DNA of 64,000 nucleotides from Gammaproteobacteria bacterium (GTDB lineage Bacteria > Pseudomonadota > Gammaproteobacteria > Pseudomonadales > Pseudohongiellaceae): positions 124,001-188,000 of the forward strand of contig SHZK01000001.1 in assembly GCA_009692305.1 (NCBI GenBank), written 5' to 3'. The notes beneath the pieces are model-generated. The model searched no databases. It had not been told where the DNA came from and was given only the letters and a program-made list of their open reading frames with translations. The number at the start of each line of letters is the position of its first letter. Positions within the stretch are counted from its first letter, which is position 1. Positions 17,650-26,801 of this stretch are shown here, one piece after another. A program made the position numbers and the translations under genes.

Positions 17650-19683
17650 ATGAGAACTCTTGAAACCATGCAATCAGGTCAAATGCTGAGTATTGCGCTG
17701 GCAGCGTACCTCTTGCTTGCTACTGCTCAGATCCAGGCGCAAGACGACATCGAATGGCTGACACTGGGTGGTGACTATGCGCACACTCGTTACACCCCGG
17801 CCGATGAGATTACCGCGGCTAATTTCAGCGAATTGGAAGTGGCCTGGGAATGGGATGGGGCCAGCTTCGGCGCCGTCAGCGGCCGTTCCACACCCTCCTT
17901 TATTAATGGCAAGTTGTACACCGTAGCTGGCAATCGCCGCTATGTGGTGGCGATTGATCCAAAATCTGGTGAAACCATCTGGTCGTATAAGGAACCGAAC
18001 ACGCCTCGAGGTGAATACTCCATGCGCGCCGATTACGGCAAAGGAGTGGCTTATGCCGAGGTTGATGGTCGTGGTGTTATCTACATTGTGTCACCGGCAT
18101 TTTTCTTAACTGCGCTGGATGCTGAAACTGGAGTACCACTGGCAGGATTTGGCAAGCCAGTGCCAATCGATGGGTTTTCGCAAACCGGTGTGGTCGACTT
18201 GCTGGCCGATCTCGGACATCCATACGACGCTTATAATGGCTTGCCGCTGGCCACTGGTTATATCACTTCATCTTCACCACCGATTGTGGTGAATGACACA
18301 ATTGTAGTTGGTAATTCTGCTGAGCAGGGCTATCACCAATCGCGCATTGAAAACGTACCAGGTGACATTCTCGCTTACGATAAGCGCACTGGTGCCTTCA
18401 AGTGGAAGTTTAATGTAATTCCAAAACCGGGTGAGTATGGTCATGAAACCTGGCAGAACGATGCCTGGCAGTGGACCGGTGACGTATCCTCGTGGGCGCC
18501 ATTGTCAGCCGATCCTGCGAATAATCTGGTTTATATCCCAACCAATAGCGCCACTATCGATTACTTCGGCGGATTCCGTCCGGGTGACAACCTGTATGGC
18601 GCCTCGTTGATCGCACTCGACACGCGCACTGGTGAGCGGAAGTGGCATTTCCAGATGGTGAAACATGAAATCTGGAATTTTGATAATCCAACTGCTCCCG
18701 TACTTCTCGATTTGAATATGCCAGGCCGGGGCATGGTGCCTGCCGTAATGCAAGTGACCAAGCAAGCCTGGGTATATGCCTTTGATCGCATCACAGGTGA
18801 ACCATTGTGGCCCATTGTGGATCTACCGGTGCCGCCGTCTATCGTACCCGGCGAAGTCTTGTCACCCACACAACCGCATGTCACCAAACCGGCACCGTTC
18901 GATATGCAGGGCATAACTGTGGATGATCTGGTGGATTTTACTCCAGAGATTCGGCAGCAGGCGATTGAAGCAATGGCTGAATATGAGATGGGTCCTTTAT
19001 TCAATCCCCCCATTCATGCTGGCAATGCATTAGGCAAATACGCCGCAATGAACTGTCCGGGCGGCGCTGGCGGAGCCAACATCACCGCACCTGCAGTAGC
19101 CGACCCCACCACTGGCATGTTGTATGTGTCATCCCATAAGGCTTGTTTTGCCCTGCGCCTGATCCCGGGCGAAGAGGCAGATCTGTTGTATCCAAATACT
19201 ACTGGCACCAACTTGGCGCAGTGGGCGAATGCTGGTCCCGGTGCAACTGCCAGACCGCCACGACACCCTGCGGATATTCCAATCTGGAAGCCACCGTATA
19301 GCCGCATCACTGCCATCGATATGAACACCGGCGAGCACGCATGGATGATTCCAACAGGCGAAACGCCAGACCGTATCAAGAACAACCCGGCGCTGGCTGG
19401 CATAGACATAGGCAATACCGGAACCGGTGCACTCGTTCCCATGGTAGTAACTGCCAATATGCTGATCTATTCAGATGATGCCAGTGATGGCACGCCGATA
19501 CTGTATGCCATCGACAAGCAATCTGGAGAAATCATTGGTGAAATCGAAGCTCCTGCGCGCTCGAGTTACGGCATGAGCTCCTGGTTTCACGATGGCCATC
19601 AGTACGTGCTGCTGCAGACCAGTTCGAAATTGACAGCAATGTCCCTGCCAGGTGCAGCGGCTGCAGCTGGCGCAGCACACTAA
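17650..19683 (+). CDS. PQQ-dependent dehydrogenase, long propeller type
   Basis: A 677-residue exported quinoprotein. The start at 17650 is set by GGAG a few bases upstream and by the signal peptide ending IQAQD. An upstream in-frame ATG at 17599 lacks both. The eight-bladed fold is shown by repeats such as GETIWSYK, GAFKWKFN, GERKWHFQ and EHAWMIPTGE. HEIWNFDNPTAP and the insertion around residues 390-470 place it nearer membrane glucose-dehydrogenase-like PQQ enzymes than methanol dehydrogenases. It is 72 bases after the first PQQ gene and probably shares its transcript and cytochrome. Substrate unknown. Confidence 0.85.
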   Translation: MRTLETMQSGQMLSIALAAYLLLATAQIQAQDDIEWLTLGGDYAHTRYTPADEITAANFSELEVAWEWDGASFGAVSGRSTPSFINGKLYTVAGNRRYVVAIDPKSGETIWSYKEPNTPRGEYSMRADYGKGVAYAEVDGRGVIYIVSPAFFLTALDAETGVPLAGFGKPVPIDGFSQTGVVDLLADLGHPYDAYNGLPLATGYITSSSPPIVVNDTIVVGNSAEQGYHQSRIENVPGDILAYDKRTGAFKWKFNVIPKPGEYGHETWQNDAWQWTGDVSSWAPLSADPANNLVYIPTNSATIDYFGGFRPGDNLYGASLIALDTRTGERKWHFQMVKHEIWNFDNPTAPVLLDLNMPGRGMVPAVMQVTKQAWVYAFDRITGEPLWPIVDLPVPPSIVPGEVLSPTQPHVTKPAPFDMQGITVDDLVDFTPEIRQQAIEAMAEYEMGPLFNPPIHAGNALGKYAAMNCPGGAGGANITAPAVADPTTGMLYVSSHKACFALRLIPGEEADLLYPNTTGTNLAQWANAGPGATARPPRHPADIPIWKPPYSRITAIDMNTGEHAWMIPTGETPDRIKNNPALAGIDIGNTGTGALVPMVVTANMLIYSDDASDGTPILYAIDKQSGEIIGEIEAPARSSYGMSSWFHDGHQYVLLQTSSKLTAMSLPGAAAAAGAAH

Positions 19684-19705
19684 GCAAGCCAAATCAGGAA
19701 AAAAG

Positions 19706-19739
19706 AAAACGGGAAGGAGCAATCATTTCCGTTTTTTTT
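19706..19739 (+). terminator. Terminator of the cytochrome c/PQQ operon
   Basis: AAACGGGAA pairs with TTTCCGTTT (one G-T pair) around a 10-base loop, followed by eight T. It lies just after the last PQQ gene. Confidence 0.75.
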
Positions 19740-19823
19740 GTGCTTCGATTAGTTCAAGCTCTCGCAGAATCCGGCGCGCGCGGTAAATAGAAATTAAAGC
19801 GGATAGACAAGTTGGTTTGCAAT

Positions 19824-20300
19824 TCAGAGCAGTTGATCGACGCCAATAATAATCGCCCCCAGACCCAGCGACCACACCAGACAGGCAGCAATATCCAGAA
19901 TTGAATAATAGGTGGTTTTGAATCTGCTCATACCCAGCATTGCAGGGATCAGGCTACGTATTGCAGGTACCAATCGGCCAATGAAGATGGCAATGGCTCC
20001 GTAATCGGAGATTAGCCGTTCAGCCCGCTGTAGCGGTACTCTGCGCTTTTTTACAAACTCAATTTGGTGCAAACCGGGTCCGCACCAGTGGCCCACATAA
20101 AATCCGACATGGTCACTTAACGCGGCACCAGAAAATGCGAGCAACAAAATGTGCGCGATCCCGGCGGTGCCGCTGGTATAGATCCACGACGCAACCGTGA
20201 CGAGGAACAGCCCGGACACAAATAAACCGATACCAATGCAGGCCTCCGCAAAGGCAAAGAAAAACACGAGTGCAAGGGCGTATTGCCCGTGCGCTTGCAA
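19824..20300 (-). CDS. DedA family membrane protein
   Basis: At least 158 residues, with the DedA/SNARE-associated motif GRLVPAIRSLIPAMLGMSRF and the upstream acidic AFAEAC segment. DedA proteins support membrane lipid transport (undecaprenyl-phosphate or phosphatidylethanolamine flipping) and proton-motive-force balance. No ATG exists at the expected start. The frame remains open upstream to about 20345, with the DedA-like stretch IDIALLDWLQAHG in frame. An ATC at 20322-20324 sits 9 bases after GGAG. The start codon may be rare (ATC or CTG) or mutated. The TTG at 20300 given here is only the first conventional start. Confidence 0.75.
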   Translation of the reverse strand: MQAHGQYALALVFFFAFAEACIGIGLFVSGLFLVTVASWIYTSGTAGIAHILLLAFSGAALSDHVGFYVGHWCGPGLHQIEFVKKRRVPLQRAERLISDYGAIAIFIGRLVPAIRSLIPAMLGMSRFKTTYYSILDIAACLVWSLGLGAIIIGVDQLL

Positions 20301-20618
20301 CCAGTCAAGCAGCGCGATGTCGATGGGGCCGTTCTCCAGAGAAAATGTTCAGGTCCAGTATCTTGGTACAAATAAGTTGTAACCGCTACAGGCATACGGA
20401 GCCCGGAGACATTCAGATCAAGCATTGGTCCGATTCAATTACCGCCTCGACCAGCATTGTCTATGCCTTTGTTGGCTTCCAATTTGCTTATTGACCCGAA
20501 TGTGCCGCGTCGATTAGCATTGCTCCAGTTTTAATTCTCCCTACACCCAAAAGCCCTCGCTGTCTTCGCAGCGGGGGCTTTTTATTTGTCTGTCCATTAA
20601 CTGTCGAGGAGGCAAGCC
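20301..20618. other. Intergenic region with orphan terminator
   Basis: A 318-base gap between divergent dedA and the broken hydrolase gene. Its first 40 bases may encode the dedA N-terminus. A strong plus-strand terminator at 20551-20585 has no gene before it on that strand, so a short RNA or an attenuated leader may lie between about 20350 and 20585. Confidence 0.45.
20551..20585 (+). terminator. Strong intrinsic terminator upstream of the hydrolase gene
   Basis: AAGCCCTCGCTG and CAGCGGGGGCTT form a 12-base stem (one G-T pair) around a TCTTCG loop, followed by TTT-A-TTT. It stands 34 bases before the start codon of the following gene rather than after a gene. Confidence 0.85.
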
Positions 20619-21431
20619 ATGTCAGACAAAAAGCAAGAGACTGCCGCAGAAACCAGCGCAAATGCTGGAAACATGTTTACGAAACCGCTGGTATTGAAAT
20701 TTGAGTATCAAGGCAAGGTGGTACGAAACCAGCCATACGGCATGCATGGTCAATGCATGGATATTTATTATCCGGTGGATCTCGCCTTGCCTGTTGCCGC
20801 AGTGATCCTCGTCACTGGGTACCCGGACCCGGGATTCAAAAAGATGACGGGCCTGCAATTGAAGGATATTGGGCAGAACCAATCCTGGGGCAAACTGCTG
20901 GCCGCAGCAGGGTTTGCAGTAATTCTCTATACTGCCAGCGATCCAGTGCTGGACGCGCTTGAACTGGTCGATTGAATAACGGTGAATGCTGTGGCAATGG
21001 GCATAGATCCGCGACGGTTGGGAGTGTTGTCGCTGTCAGGTAATGTACCCAATGCCTTGCACGTACTGCAGGAGCGGCAACAAATTCGCGGCGCGGCCTT
21101 GTGTTACGGTTTTATGCTGGATAGCGAATCAAATAAAGGCGTAAGCGCCGCAGCTGCGCAGTATCGCTTCGTGAATCCCAATGCAACGCATGTACAGCTT
21201 TCCCCAGAACTCGCGCTGTTGGTGCTGCGTGCTGGTCAGGATGCGTTCCCGGGACTCAATGCATCAATTGATGATTTCGTTTTAAATGCCTTGCAATCAA
21301 ATCGGGATCTTGAATTGATCAACTTTCCTGCAGGAGTGCATGCCTTCGACATTCAGGATGACTCAGCACGGTCGCAGCAATTGTTGGGTCAGGTTGTGTC
21401 TTTCTTGCAGCGACGACTGACTGCGAATTGA
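20619..21431 (+). pseudogene. Alpha/beta hydrolase gene interrupted by in-frame TGA
   Basis: One continuous frame of 271 codons is cut by TGA at 20973-20975. The part before it ends LDALELVD and the part after it resumes ITVNAVAMGIDPRRLG without a shift. Family logic suggests VDWI with a tryptophan TGG changed to TGA. All catalytic elements remain: the nucleophile serine in SLSGN, an aspartate in RAGQDAFPG and the histidine in GVHAFD, all after the stop. The N-terminal part has the strand AAVILVTGYPDPG with its oxyanion region. A downstream GTG at 20982 could at best start a C-terminal fragment. The start has a GAGG site. Confidence 0.8.
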
Positions 21432-21432
21432 A

Positions 21433-21903
21433 CTATATTCCGGGGCGCTCGATGTCCGCTACCATGGCATCGACTCGCGCCCGGAATCCAGGTGCATGCC
21501 ATTCCTTGTTTGTAGTCCACAGCGTATGTGCCTCTCTAGAGAGCATCTGGCTATGCCAGCGCACCATCCGTGGTTCGAACTCAGCTATGTCAAACAAGCC
21601 TTGCTCGAACTGATAATATAAATTTTCCCACTCGCGCCAGACACCGACCATGAAGTAGCTGTACATAACAAGATGTTCAGGGCTCATTTTATCCAGTCCC
21701 TGACTAGCGGCCACGATCGCAGCCGCCATCTCTGGCTCCGTGGTGACCCATTCGGAAAACATCATCTGTTTGTCAGTGATCGCATCACGAGCTTGCGAGC
21801 GCATCATCTCAGTGTTCTGGCTGATCTCAAGCCCCAAAAACAGGATACCTAAAAGCACGCCAATGCTCGCCGCCACATTGACCCAATTTTCAAAACGTTG
21901 CAT
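21433..21903 (-). CDS. Hypothetical membrane-anchored protein
   Basis: A 156-residue protein with one N-terminal membrane helix (NVAASIGVLLGILFLGLEI) followed by a helical soluble domain rich in Trp, Glu and Met (WREWENLYYQFEQG, RMVRWHSQM). Proteins of this shape are widespread in marine Gammaproteobacteria and usually annotated as hypothetical. No catalytic motif is seen. It converges with the broken hydrolase gene, leaving one base between the stop codons. Function unknown. Confidence 0.65.
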   Translation of the reverse strand: MQRFENWVNVAASIGVLLGILFLGLEISQNTEMMRSQARDAITDKQMMFSEWVTTEPEMAAAIVAASQGLDKMSPEHLVMYSYFMVGVWREWENLYYQFEQGLFDIAEFEPRMVRWHSQMLSREAHTLWTTNKEWHAPGFRARVDAMVADIERPGI

Positions 21904-22067
21904 GCGTTAGTCCTCTGATATTACTGTACGCGGCAGACTGCAATGCCCGCTAATTCTGCTATTTATTGATTGTGTATCGGTCGATTACAGTGCTAGCTTA
22001 TGCCTCGGGATTATTTCAAAATCCGCAACGAACTCGGCTGGAAGAATTACAGACGGAAACAATAAGA

Positions 22068-24101
22068 ATGTTGTACCGCAGTTCGCTCCTCAGCTCCAAC
22101 TTGTCCGGGCCCATTGTCGTCAGGAAATTGCATCAGCTAGCCAGCTGCAGTCTGCTGTTGATGGTGCTGCTTGGTTCTGGCTTATGCATAGCTCAAGTTG
22201 GTGAAATACCGACGCTCGAAGATATGCAATTCGTAATGCCGAATGCCGATAGCTATTCAGAAAAATCCGGTTCACCTCCAGTAATCAGAGCATATCGCAA
22301 TAACGCCAGTGGCGAAGCGGATTTGATCGGGTACCTGTTTGCAACTCCAGACCTGCCCCCTGAGGAGATCGGATATAGCGCCCCGGTCGAGGTGTTGGTG
22401 GGGATCGACCTGGCTGGCACACTTACCGGTATCAAGGTGCTGTTTTATCGGGAATCCTATAAAAGCATTCGCGGCGACTTTATCAACACCGAGTACTTTC
22501 CCGACCAGTTCGAAGCCAAGAATGTTAGCGAGGAATTCAGGATAGGGAGGGATATCGACGGAATCTCTCGTGCCACGATTACCAGTTGGGCCGTAGCCAG
22601 AGGTGTGCGTAATGCCGCACGTCAGGTGGCGCTTGCTTACCTGCCGGATTCAGCCTACGCCGCCTCTACCAATTCCGATGCAATGGCCTTGCAAATACTG
22701 CAAGCTCAATCGTGGGAAGAGATGATGCAGAGTGGATTGATTTCCACGTTGAGTATCATCCAGCCTGATGCGAGTGTATTGAACATGACCTTTGCCTTCA
22801 TGGGTCATGATGGTCTCGGTGAGATAATGGTTGGCACTGATGATTATTCGCGGGCAGATCGTGAAGCCAGCAACCGGGTAGACAACGGTTCGATGATGCT
22901 GGTCGGTATTGATGGCAATGCCACAATTCCATTTCGGCAGGAGCGTCTGGCGATACAGCAGGATGAGACTGTATTTCCAGTGGAGCGACGCCGTTTCGTG
23001 TATGTAGGCAGCGCCGACCAGGGTAAAGTGGCCGGGAAAATGCGTTTCGCGGGCGCCATGGTGCTGGATGGTGCGGTCGACCTCGCGCGACCATTTACGA
23101 TTCTCTATAACACGGGCCTCGACCTTGGCGGATTCGACAGTGTGTCACGCCTGAATTATCAGGTGCCACCCGTAGCTTTGGCATTGGCACAGGGTGCGCC
23201 GGTTCCCCCGGAGTTCTTGCCAGCGGGCTTCGATGATGAGGAGGCTTACGACGAGAATAATGTATTCGCGGCCTTGATCGCTGATGCGCCCTGGCCAGAA
23301 GTATATGCCTTGTTACTGCTGCTGGTCCTGGTGATGACTTCGTTCTTGCGCAAGAACGCCACGCTGCGCTGGATTACATTGACTTATACCTTGCTCTATC
23401 TCGGTTTCGTTGATGGTGGCTTCGTGTCAGTATCCCATATCACAAATGGTATAAAACAGGGTCCGTCAATGTTTATGGCAGACTTGCCCATGCTGATCAT
23501 TATTTTGTTCACGATTATTACCACACTATTCTGGGGGCGGGTGTTCTGTTCTTCATTGTGCCCGTTCGGAGCGTTGCAGGACATTATTAGCAAATTCGTA
23601 CCAAGACATTTTCAGAAGCAATTACCCCAGGCCGTGCATGACAAGGCGCTGTTCATTAAATACGGAATACTCGCGTTTCTGATCGTTATGGCGTTGAGTT
23701 ACAGCGAATTGAGTTTGTTCCAGTATTTTGAGCCGTTTGGAACTATTTTCTACCAGAGTCAATCGGTGTTGTTATGGCTGATCCTGATCGGATTCCTGGT
23801 GGGATCGACTTTTATCAGCCGCTTCTACTGCCGTTATGCCTGCCCACTCGGTGCAGCATTGGGAGTAGTTTCCCTGCTATCGCCATTCCGGATCAAACGT
23901 GTGCAACAGTGCCAGGTTTGCAAGGTGTGCGAACACGCCTGCCCGACCGGAGCTATTCGCGGTCCGGTAATCGACTTCAAGGAATGTGTGCGTTGTGATG
24001 TGTGTGAGACCAAGCTGATTGCGAAGCTTGGTGTCTGCAAGCACAGCGTAGAAGAGGTGAAGTGGCGCTACAAGGGCTGGGAGCCGATCGCCGTTTCCTG
24101 A
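22068..24101 (+). CDS. NosR/NirI-like FMN and iron-sulfur membrane protein
   Basis: A 677-residue polytopic protein in the NosR/NirI arrangement. An N-terminal signal or anchor helix comes first. A periplasmic FMN-binding domain follows, in which DGISRATITS near residue 165-175 offers the threonine for covalent flavin. Membrane helices then occupy about residues 400-600. Paired CxxxCP motifs lie at C494 (CSSLCPFG) and C588 (CRYACPLG). The C-terminal ferredoxin-like clusters begin at C615 (CQVCKVCEHACP) and around C638. NosR feeds electrons from the quinol pool to nitrous oxide reductase, but no nos genes are present, so the acceptor differs or lies elsewhere. The ATG at 22068 is preferred over an upstream TTG. 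Confidence 0.85.
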   Translation: MLYRSSLLSSNLSGPIVVRKLHQLASCSLLLMVLLGSGLCIAQVGEIPTLEDMQFVMPNADSYSEKSGSPPVIRAYRNNASGEADLIGYLFATPDLPPEEIGYSAPVEVLVGIDLAGTLTGIKVLFYRESYKSIRGDFINTEYFPDQFEAKNVSEEFRIGRDIDGISRATITSWAVARGVRNAARQVALAYLPDSAYAASTNSDAMALQILQAQSWEEMMQSGLISTLSIIQPDASVLNMTFAFMGHDGLGEIMVGTDDYSRADREASNRVDNGSMMLVGIDGNATIPFRQERLAIQQDETVFPVERRRFVYVGSADQGKVAGKMRFAGAMVLDGAVDLARPFTILYNTGLDLGGFDSVSRLNYQVPPVALALAQGAPVPPEFLPAGFDDEEAYDENNVFAALIADAPWPEVYALLLLLVLVMTSFLRKNATLRWITLTYTLLYLGFVDGGFVSVSHITNGIKQGPSMFMADLPMLIIILFTIITTLFWGRVFCSSLCPFGALQDIISKFVPRHFQKQLPQAVHDKALFIKYGILAFLIVMALSYSELSLFQYFEPFGTIFYQSQSVLLWLILIGFLVGSTFISRFYCRYACPLGAALGVVSLLSPFRIKRVQQCQVCKVCEHACPTGAIRGPVIDFKECVRCDVCETKLIAKLGVCKHSVEEVKWRYKGWEPIAVS

Positions 24102-24151
24102 ATTATCTTCTGCTTAAAACCACATTGCAGTAGTTTGCTGCAGTAGTTTAT

Positions 24152-25153
24152 TTACTGCTGGACTTGCATGGGCTCGGCAGCGCGGCCCGCGCTGAGGATA
24201 TTGAAGATGGCATGATTGCCTTCGTGACAGGCATATTCATACATCACATATTCAGGATCCCGGGTAAGTGGCATTGAGAGCGTGAACGGTTGGGTGTAGA
24301 TGGTTGGGTCGGTCACTCGGGCTTCCCAGATGATCGTGTCCTGGCTGACCCGGGTGAAGCGCTCCACCACATGCAAATCTTCCGTCACTGGTACGCCTTT
24401 CAAGCGCCCGCCCGCCATACTGGAAGCAATCATGCCGCGATCATTGTAATTCGTCGTTTCCACGATGAGCGTATCGCCTTCCCAATGCGCAACGGAATCT
24501 CCCATCCACAACTTGACCTTGGGATCGATGTGTTCGGTCTTGTTGAGGGGAATCACACGCACGTCATGAATCATTTCATAGACGATGGTCACAGTGTCAG
24601 GCGTCTGGATAAACCGGTAAGCATTGTTATAACCAGCGGGCAACATGGAGCCAGGAACTCCACGCGAGATACAACGATCCCAAACGGAATGATGCACATA
24701 GTGATCTTCGATATGGGCAAAATCATAGTCCCGGGCGGCTTCGGCTTCGGGACGAATCGGAGCTCTGCCAGAAGGAGGATCTACGATTACTGAGGCCTGT
24801 CCGGTAGACAGTACGGTATCGCCTGAGTCGAGCCAGAATTGGTTGTAGCCACCAATATCACCGCCCGAAGCCACATCGATATTTGCTTCTGCGCGTTCCC
24901 GATTTTCGGCAGTACGCCGCTCCATCGCCGCGATTTCGTCATCACTCAGAAATGGTTTGTCAGCGAGCGTAGCGGGGCGTTCCATGGGCGTGATCGTGGC
25001 ATTGGTCCACACGCCGCCAAGGTCAGGTTGGCCATCGGCGGTGCGGGCGTTAATCCAGGTGCTGCCGGATTGTGCCATGACTGAATGACAACAGGCGATT
25101 GCGACGATGGAAAACGTGGTTAGCAACGCATTGCTACGCATGGATTTACTCAT
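24152..25153 (-). CDS. Secreted protein of unknown function, GQPDLxGVW/YEYACHxGN family
   Basis: A 333-residue exported protein (signal peptide to VMAQS), related to the product of 10324-11391. Shared elements are GQPDLGGVWTN at the mature N-terminus, MERPATLADKPF, WDRCISRGVPGSMLP with YNNAYR, a WEGDTLIVETTNY strand and the final YEYACHEGNHAIFNIL. It follows the cytochrome c/PHM-like gene by about 57 bases on the same strand and is probably in its operon. The family is common in aerobic environmental bacteria with oxidative secreted enzymes. No reaction is known. Confidence 0.72.
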   Translation of the reverse strand: MSKSMRSNALLTTFSIVAIACCHSVMAQSGSTWINARTADGQPDLGGVWTNATITPMERPATLADKPFLSDDEIAAMERRTAENRERAEANIDVASGGDIGGYNQFWLDSGDTVLSTGQASVIVDPPSGRAPIRPEAEAARDYDFAHIEDHYVHHSVWDRCISRGVPGSMLPAGYNNAYRFIQTPDTVTIVYEMIHDVRVIPLNKTEHIDPKVKLWMGDSVAHWEGDTLIVETTNYNDRGMIASSMAGGRLKGVPVTEDLHVVERFTRVSQDTIIWEARVTDPTIYTQPFTLSMPLTRDPEYVMYEYACHEGNHAIFNILSAGRAAEPMQVQQ

Positions 25154-25210
25154 CGTGCTGTCCTCTTGTAAGTTGCCCCGGTGCAGGACACCGGGGTTAT
25201 AAGGGTATTA

Positions 25211-26596
25211 CTAGTGACCGTCCTCGTGCATTCGGCCATTGTCATTCAGCCATTCGAGATCATCTTTGCTCAAGTCCAGAGTTTCGGAATGCTCACGACG
25301 CAATTGATCCTCGCGTCTTGCTGCTTCCAACATGTCAGCCGGGATTTCTCCGCCTACCACGATATTTTGCGGCTTCGTAGGTGCGTAATAGATACGCGCA
25401 TTAGCCATTTCATCTGAGGTTTCCGGGCCGTATACCACTGCAGCAGACGGATCGGGGTTGAAGCGATTATCTGCTGAGTTGTCGAACCACCAGCTCATAT
25501 GCAGGATTGAACCTGCTGGAACCATCTTCGGCACCTCATATTCGTACAGGAACTGCCAGTTAAAATCGTAGTTTGGCACCCACAGCAAAGTTTCCCTTTC
25601 TCCGTCGGGATATTCCAGCTCGTAACGCATGGCCTTGCCGCGATAATGCATATGCGGCCCCATGGATAACAAGTAAATATCCTCGTCTATGTTATGAGTA
25701 GTGGAGACTTTGTAGTTTGGGTCGCCTGGGGGGATGGTCCAGCCGCGGTGCGGCAACAGGTTGGTTTCCACCACATGATCGATGACATCGCCTTTCTCAT
25801 AGAACTTGAACGCGGCGCGAGTGAAATCCTCGACTGCGGTGCCTTCGCCAGAAGTCTTATGGTAGTGCATGTTCACGGTAATAAAGGGATCTTCTGGCAA
25901 CAACACACCCCAGCCTTCCGGGTAGGTGAAGGGTCCGCGTCCGGGAACTCCCACGCCCATGTGACTGGAAACGATATGGTGCACCCAGGGTCCGCCGGGA
26001 TCGAGCTCCGCCTTGGAGATCCATTTCGGTTCAGAGTGAGCGCCTTCAGGTACCGGCAGCTGAATTGTAGGCTGCCAATCTTCCACCGCATCTGGCACTT
26101 TTAAAGGTCGTTCAAATTGCACTACAAGGTCTGGATCACCAATCCACCAGCCAGATTCCGGCATGACTGCGCCAGTAACTGTTGCAATCAGGCCATCGGC
26201 CTTGGCAGCGTCGGCGGCATTACCTTCGATGGCGCCCGCATCAACCCAGGCGATCAATAAATCTTTCTCGCTCTTGTCGATATAACGCTCGCCTTTGAAT
26301 TCACCTCGGTGCTGTTCGTGTGCACCCCATGGCGGCATATAACCAGTGAGCAGGGCATTCTTGATCATTGGCGCCCACATTCGCGCCTGCTCATAGTCCA
26401 GTAAGGACATGGGTGCGGAAATGCCGCCGACATCCGGGCCGTCTGGTTGATGGCATACCACGCAATTTTTCTGGAAGAGTGGCAGGGCATCAGCATAGAA
26501 CGTTGGGGCATCTGTCTGGCCATTGGCTACACTGAATCCCAACAGGGCAGATAATCCGAGTAATGCAGAGGAACCGTTCAGAAATTGGGGTTTCAT
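25211..26596 (-). CDS. Secreted cytochrome c with C-terminal PHM-like domain
   Basis: A 461-residue exported protein. After the signal peptide (to VANGQ) there is one heme site, NCVVCHQPDG, in a short cytochrome c domain that includes MPPWGAHEQHRG. The rest resembles copper type II ascorbate-dependent monooxygenases (peptidylglycine hydroxylating, PHM). HHIVSSHMG and MHYHK lie centrally, HMHYRGKAMRYE comes later, and there is a final HMSWWFDNS. The His-rich motifs could bind one or two copper ions with the heme as electron donor. GGAAAG precedes the ATG. It is first in a two-gene unit with 24152-25153. Substrate unknown. Confidence 0.82.
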   Translation of the reverse strand: MKPQFLNGSSALLGLSALLGFSVANGQTDAPTFYADALPLFQKNCVVCHQPDGPDVGGISAPMSLLDYEQARMWAPMIKNALLTGYMPPWGAHEQHRGEFKGERYIDKSEKDLLIAWVDAGAIEGNAADAAKADGLIATVTGAVMPESGWWIGDPDLVVQFERPLKVPDAVEDWQPTIQLPVPEGAHSEPKWISKAELDPGGPWVHHIVSSHMGVGVPGRGPFTYPEGWGVLLPEDPFITVNMHYHKTSGEGTAVEDFTRAAFKFYEKGDVIDHVVETNLLPHRGWTIPPGDPNYKVSTTHNIDEDIYLLSMGPHMHYRGKAMRYELEYPDGERETLLWVPNYDFNWQFLYEYEVPKMVPAGSILHMSWWFDNSADNRFNPDPSAAVVYGPETSDEMANARIYYAPTKPQNIVVGGEIPADMLEAARREDQLRREHSETLDLSKDDLEWLNDNGRMHEDGH

Positions 26597-26801
26597 GATC
26601 TTTCCTTATTATTAGATAGTTTAACTGGCGAAAGACTAATTGGATTCGCTGGAAATGTCTACGCAATTACCGGGTATCCAGCGTTCGGCAAGGGATTCTG
26701 GTCTTATCGGTATTTCCGATAATTCCGTTCGCGATAGCACGGCGTGGCGATTTATGCAGGGGCACCAGGCCAATTCCCGGCCAATGGGTTTTGCTGCTGG
26801 C

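Noticed and set aside
20973..20975. Selenocysteine codon at the TGA
   Set aside because: Alpha/beta hydrolases do not use selenocysteine at this position, the catalytic serine is elsewhere, and no clear hairpin follows the TGA at selenocysteine-element distance.
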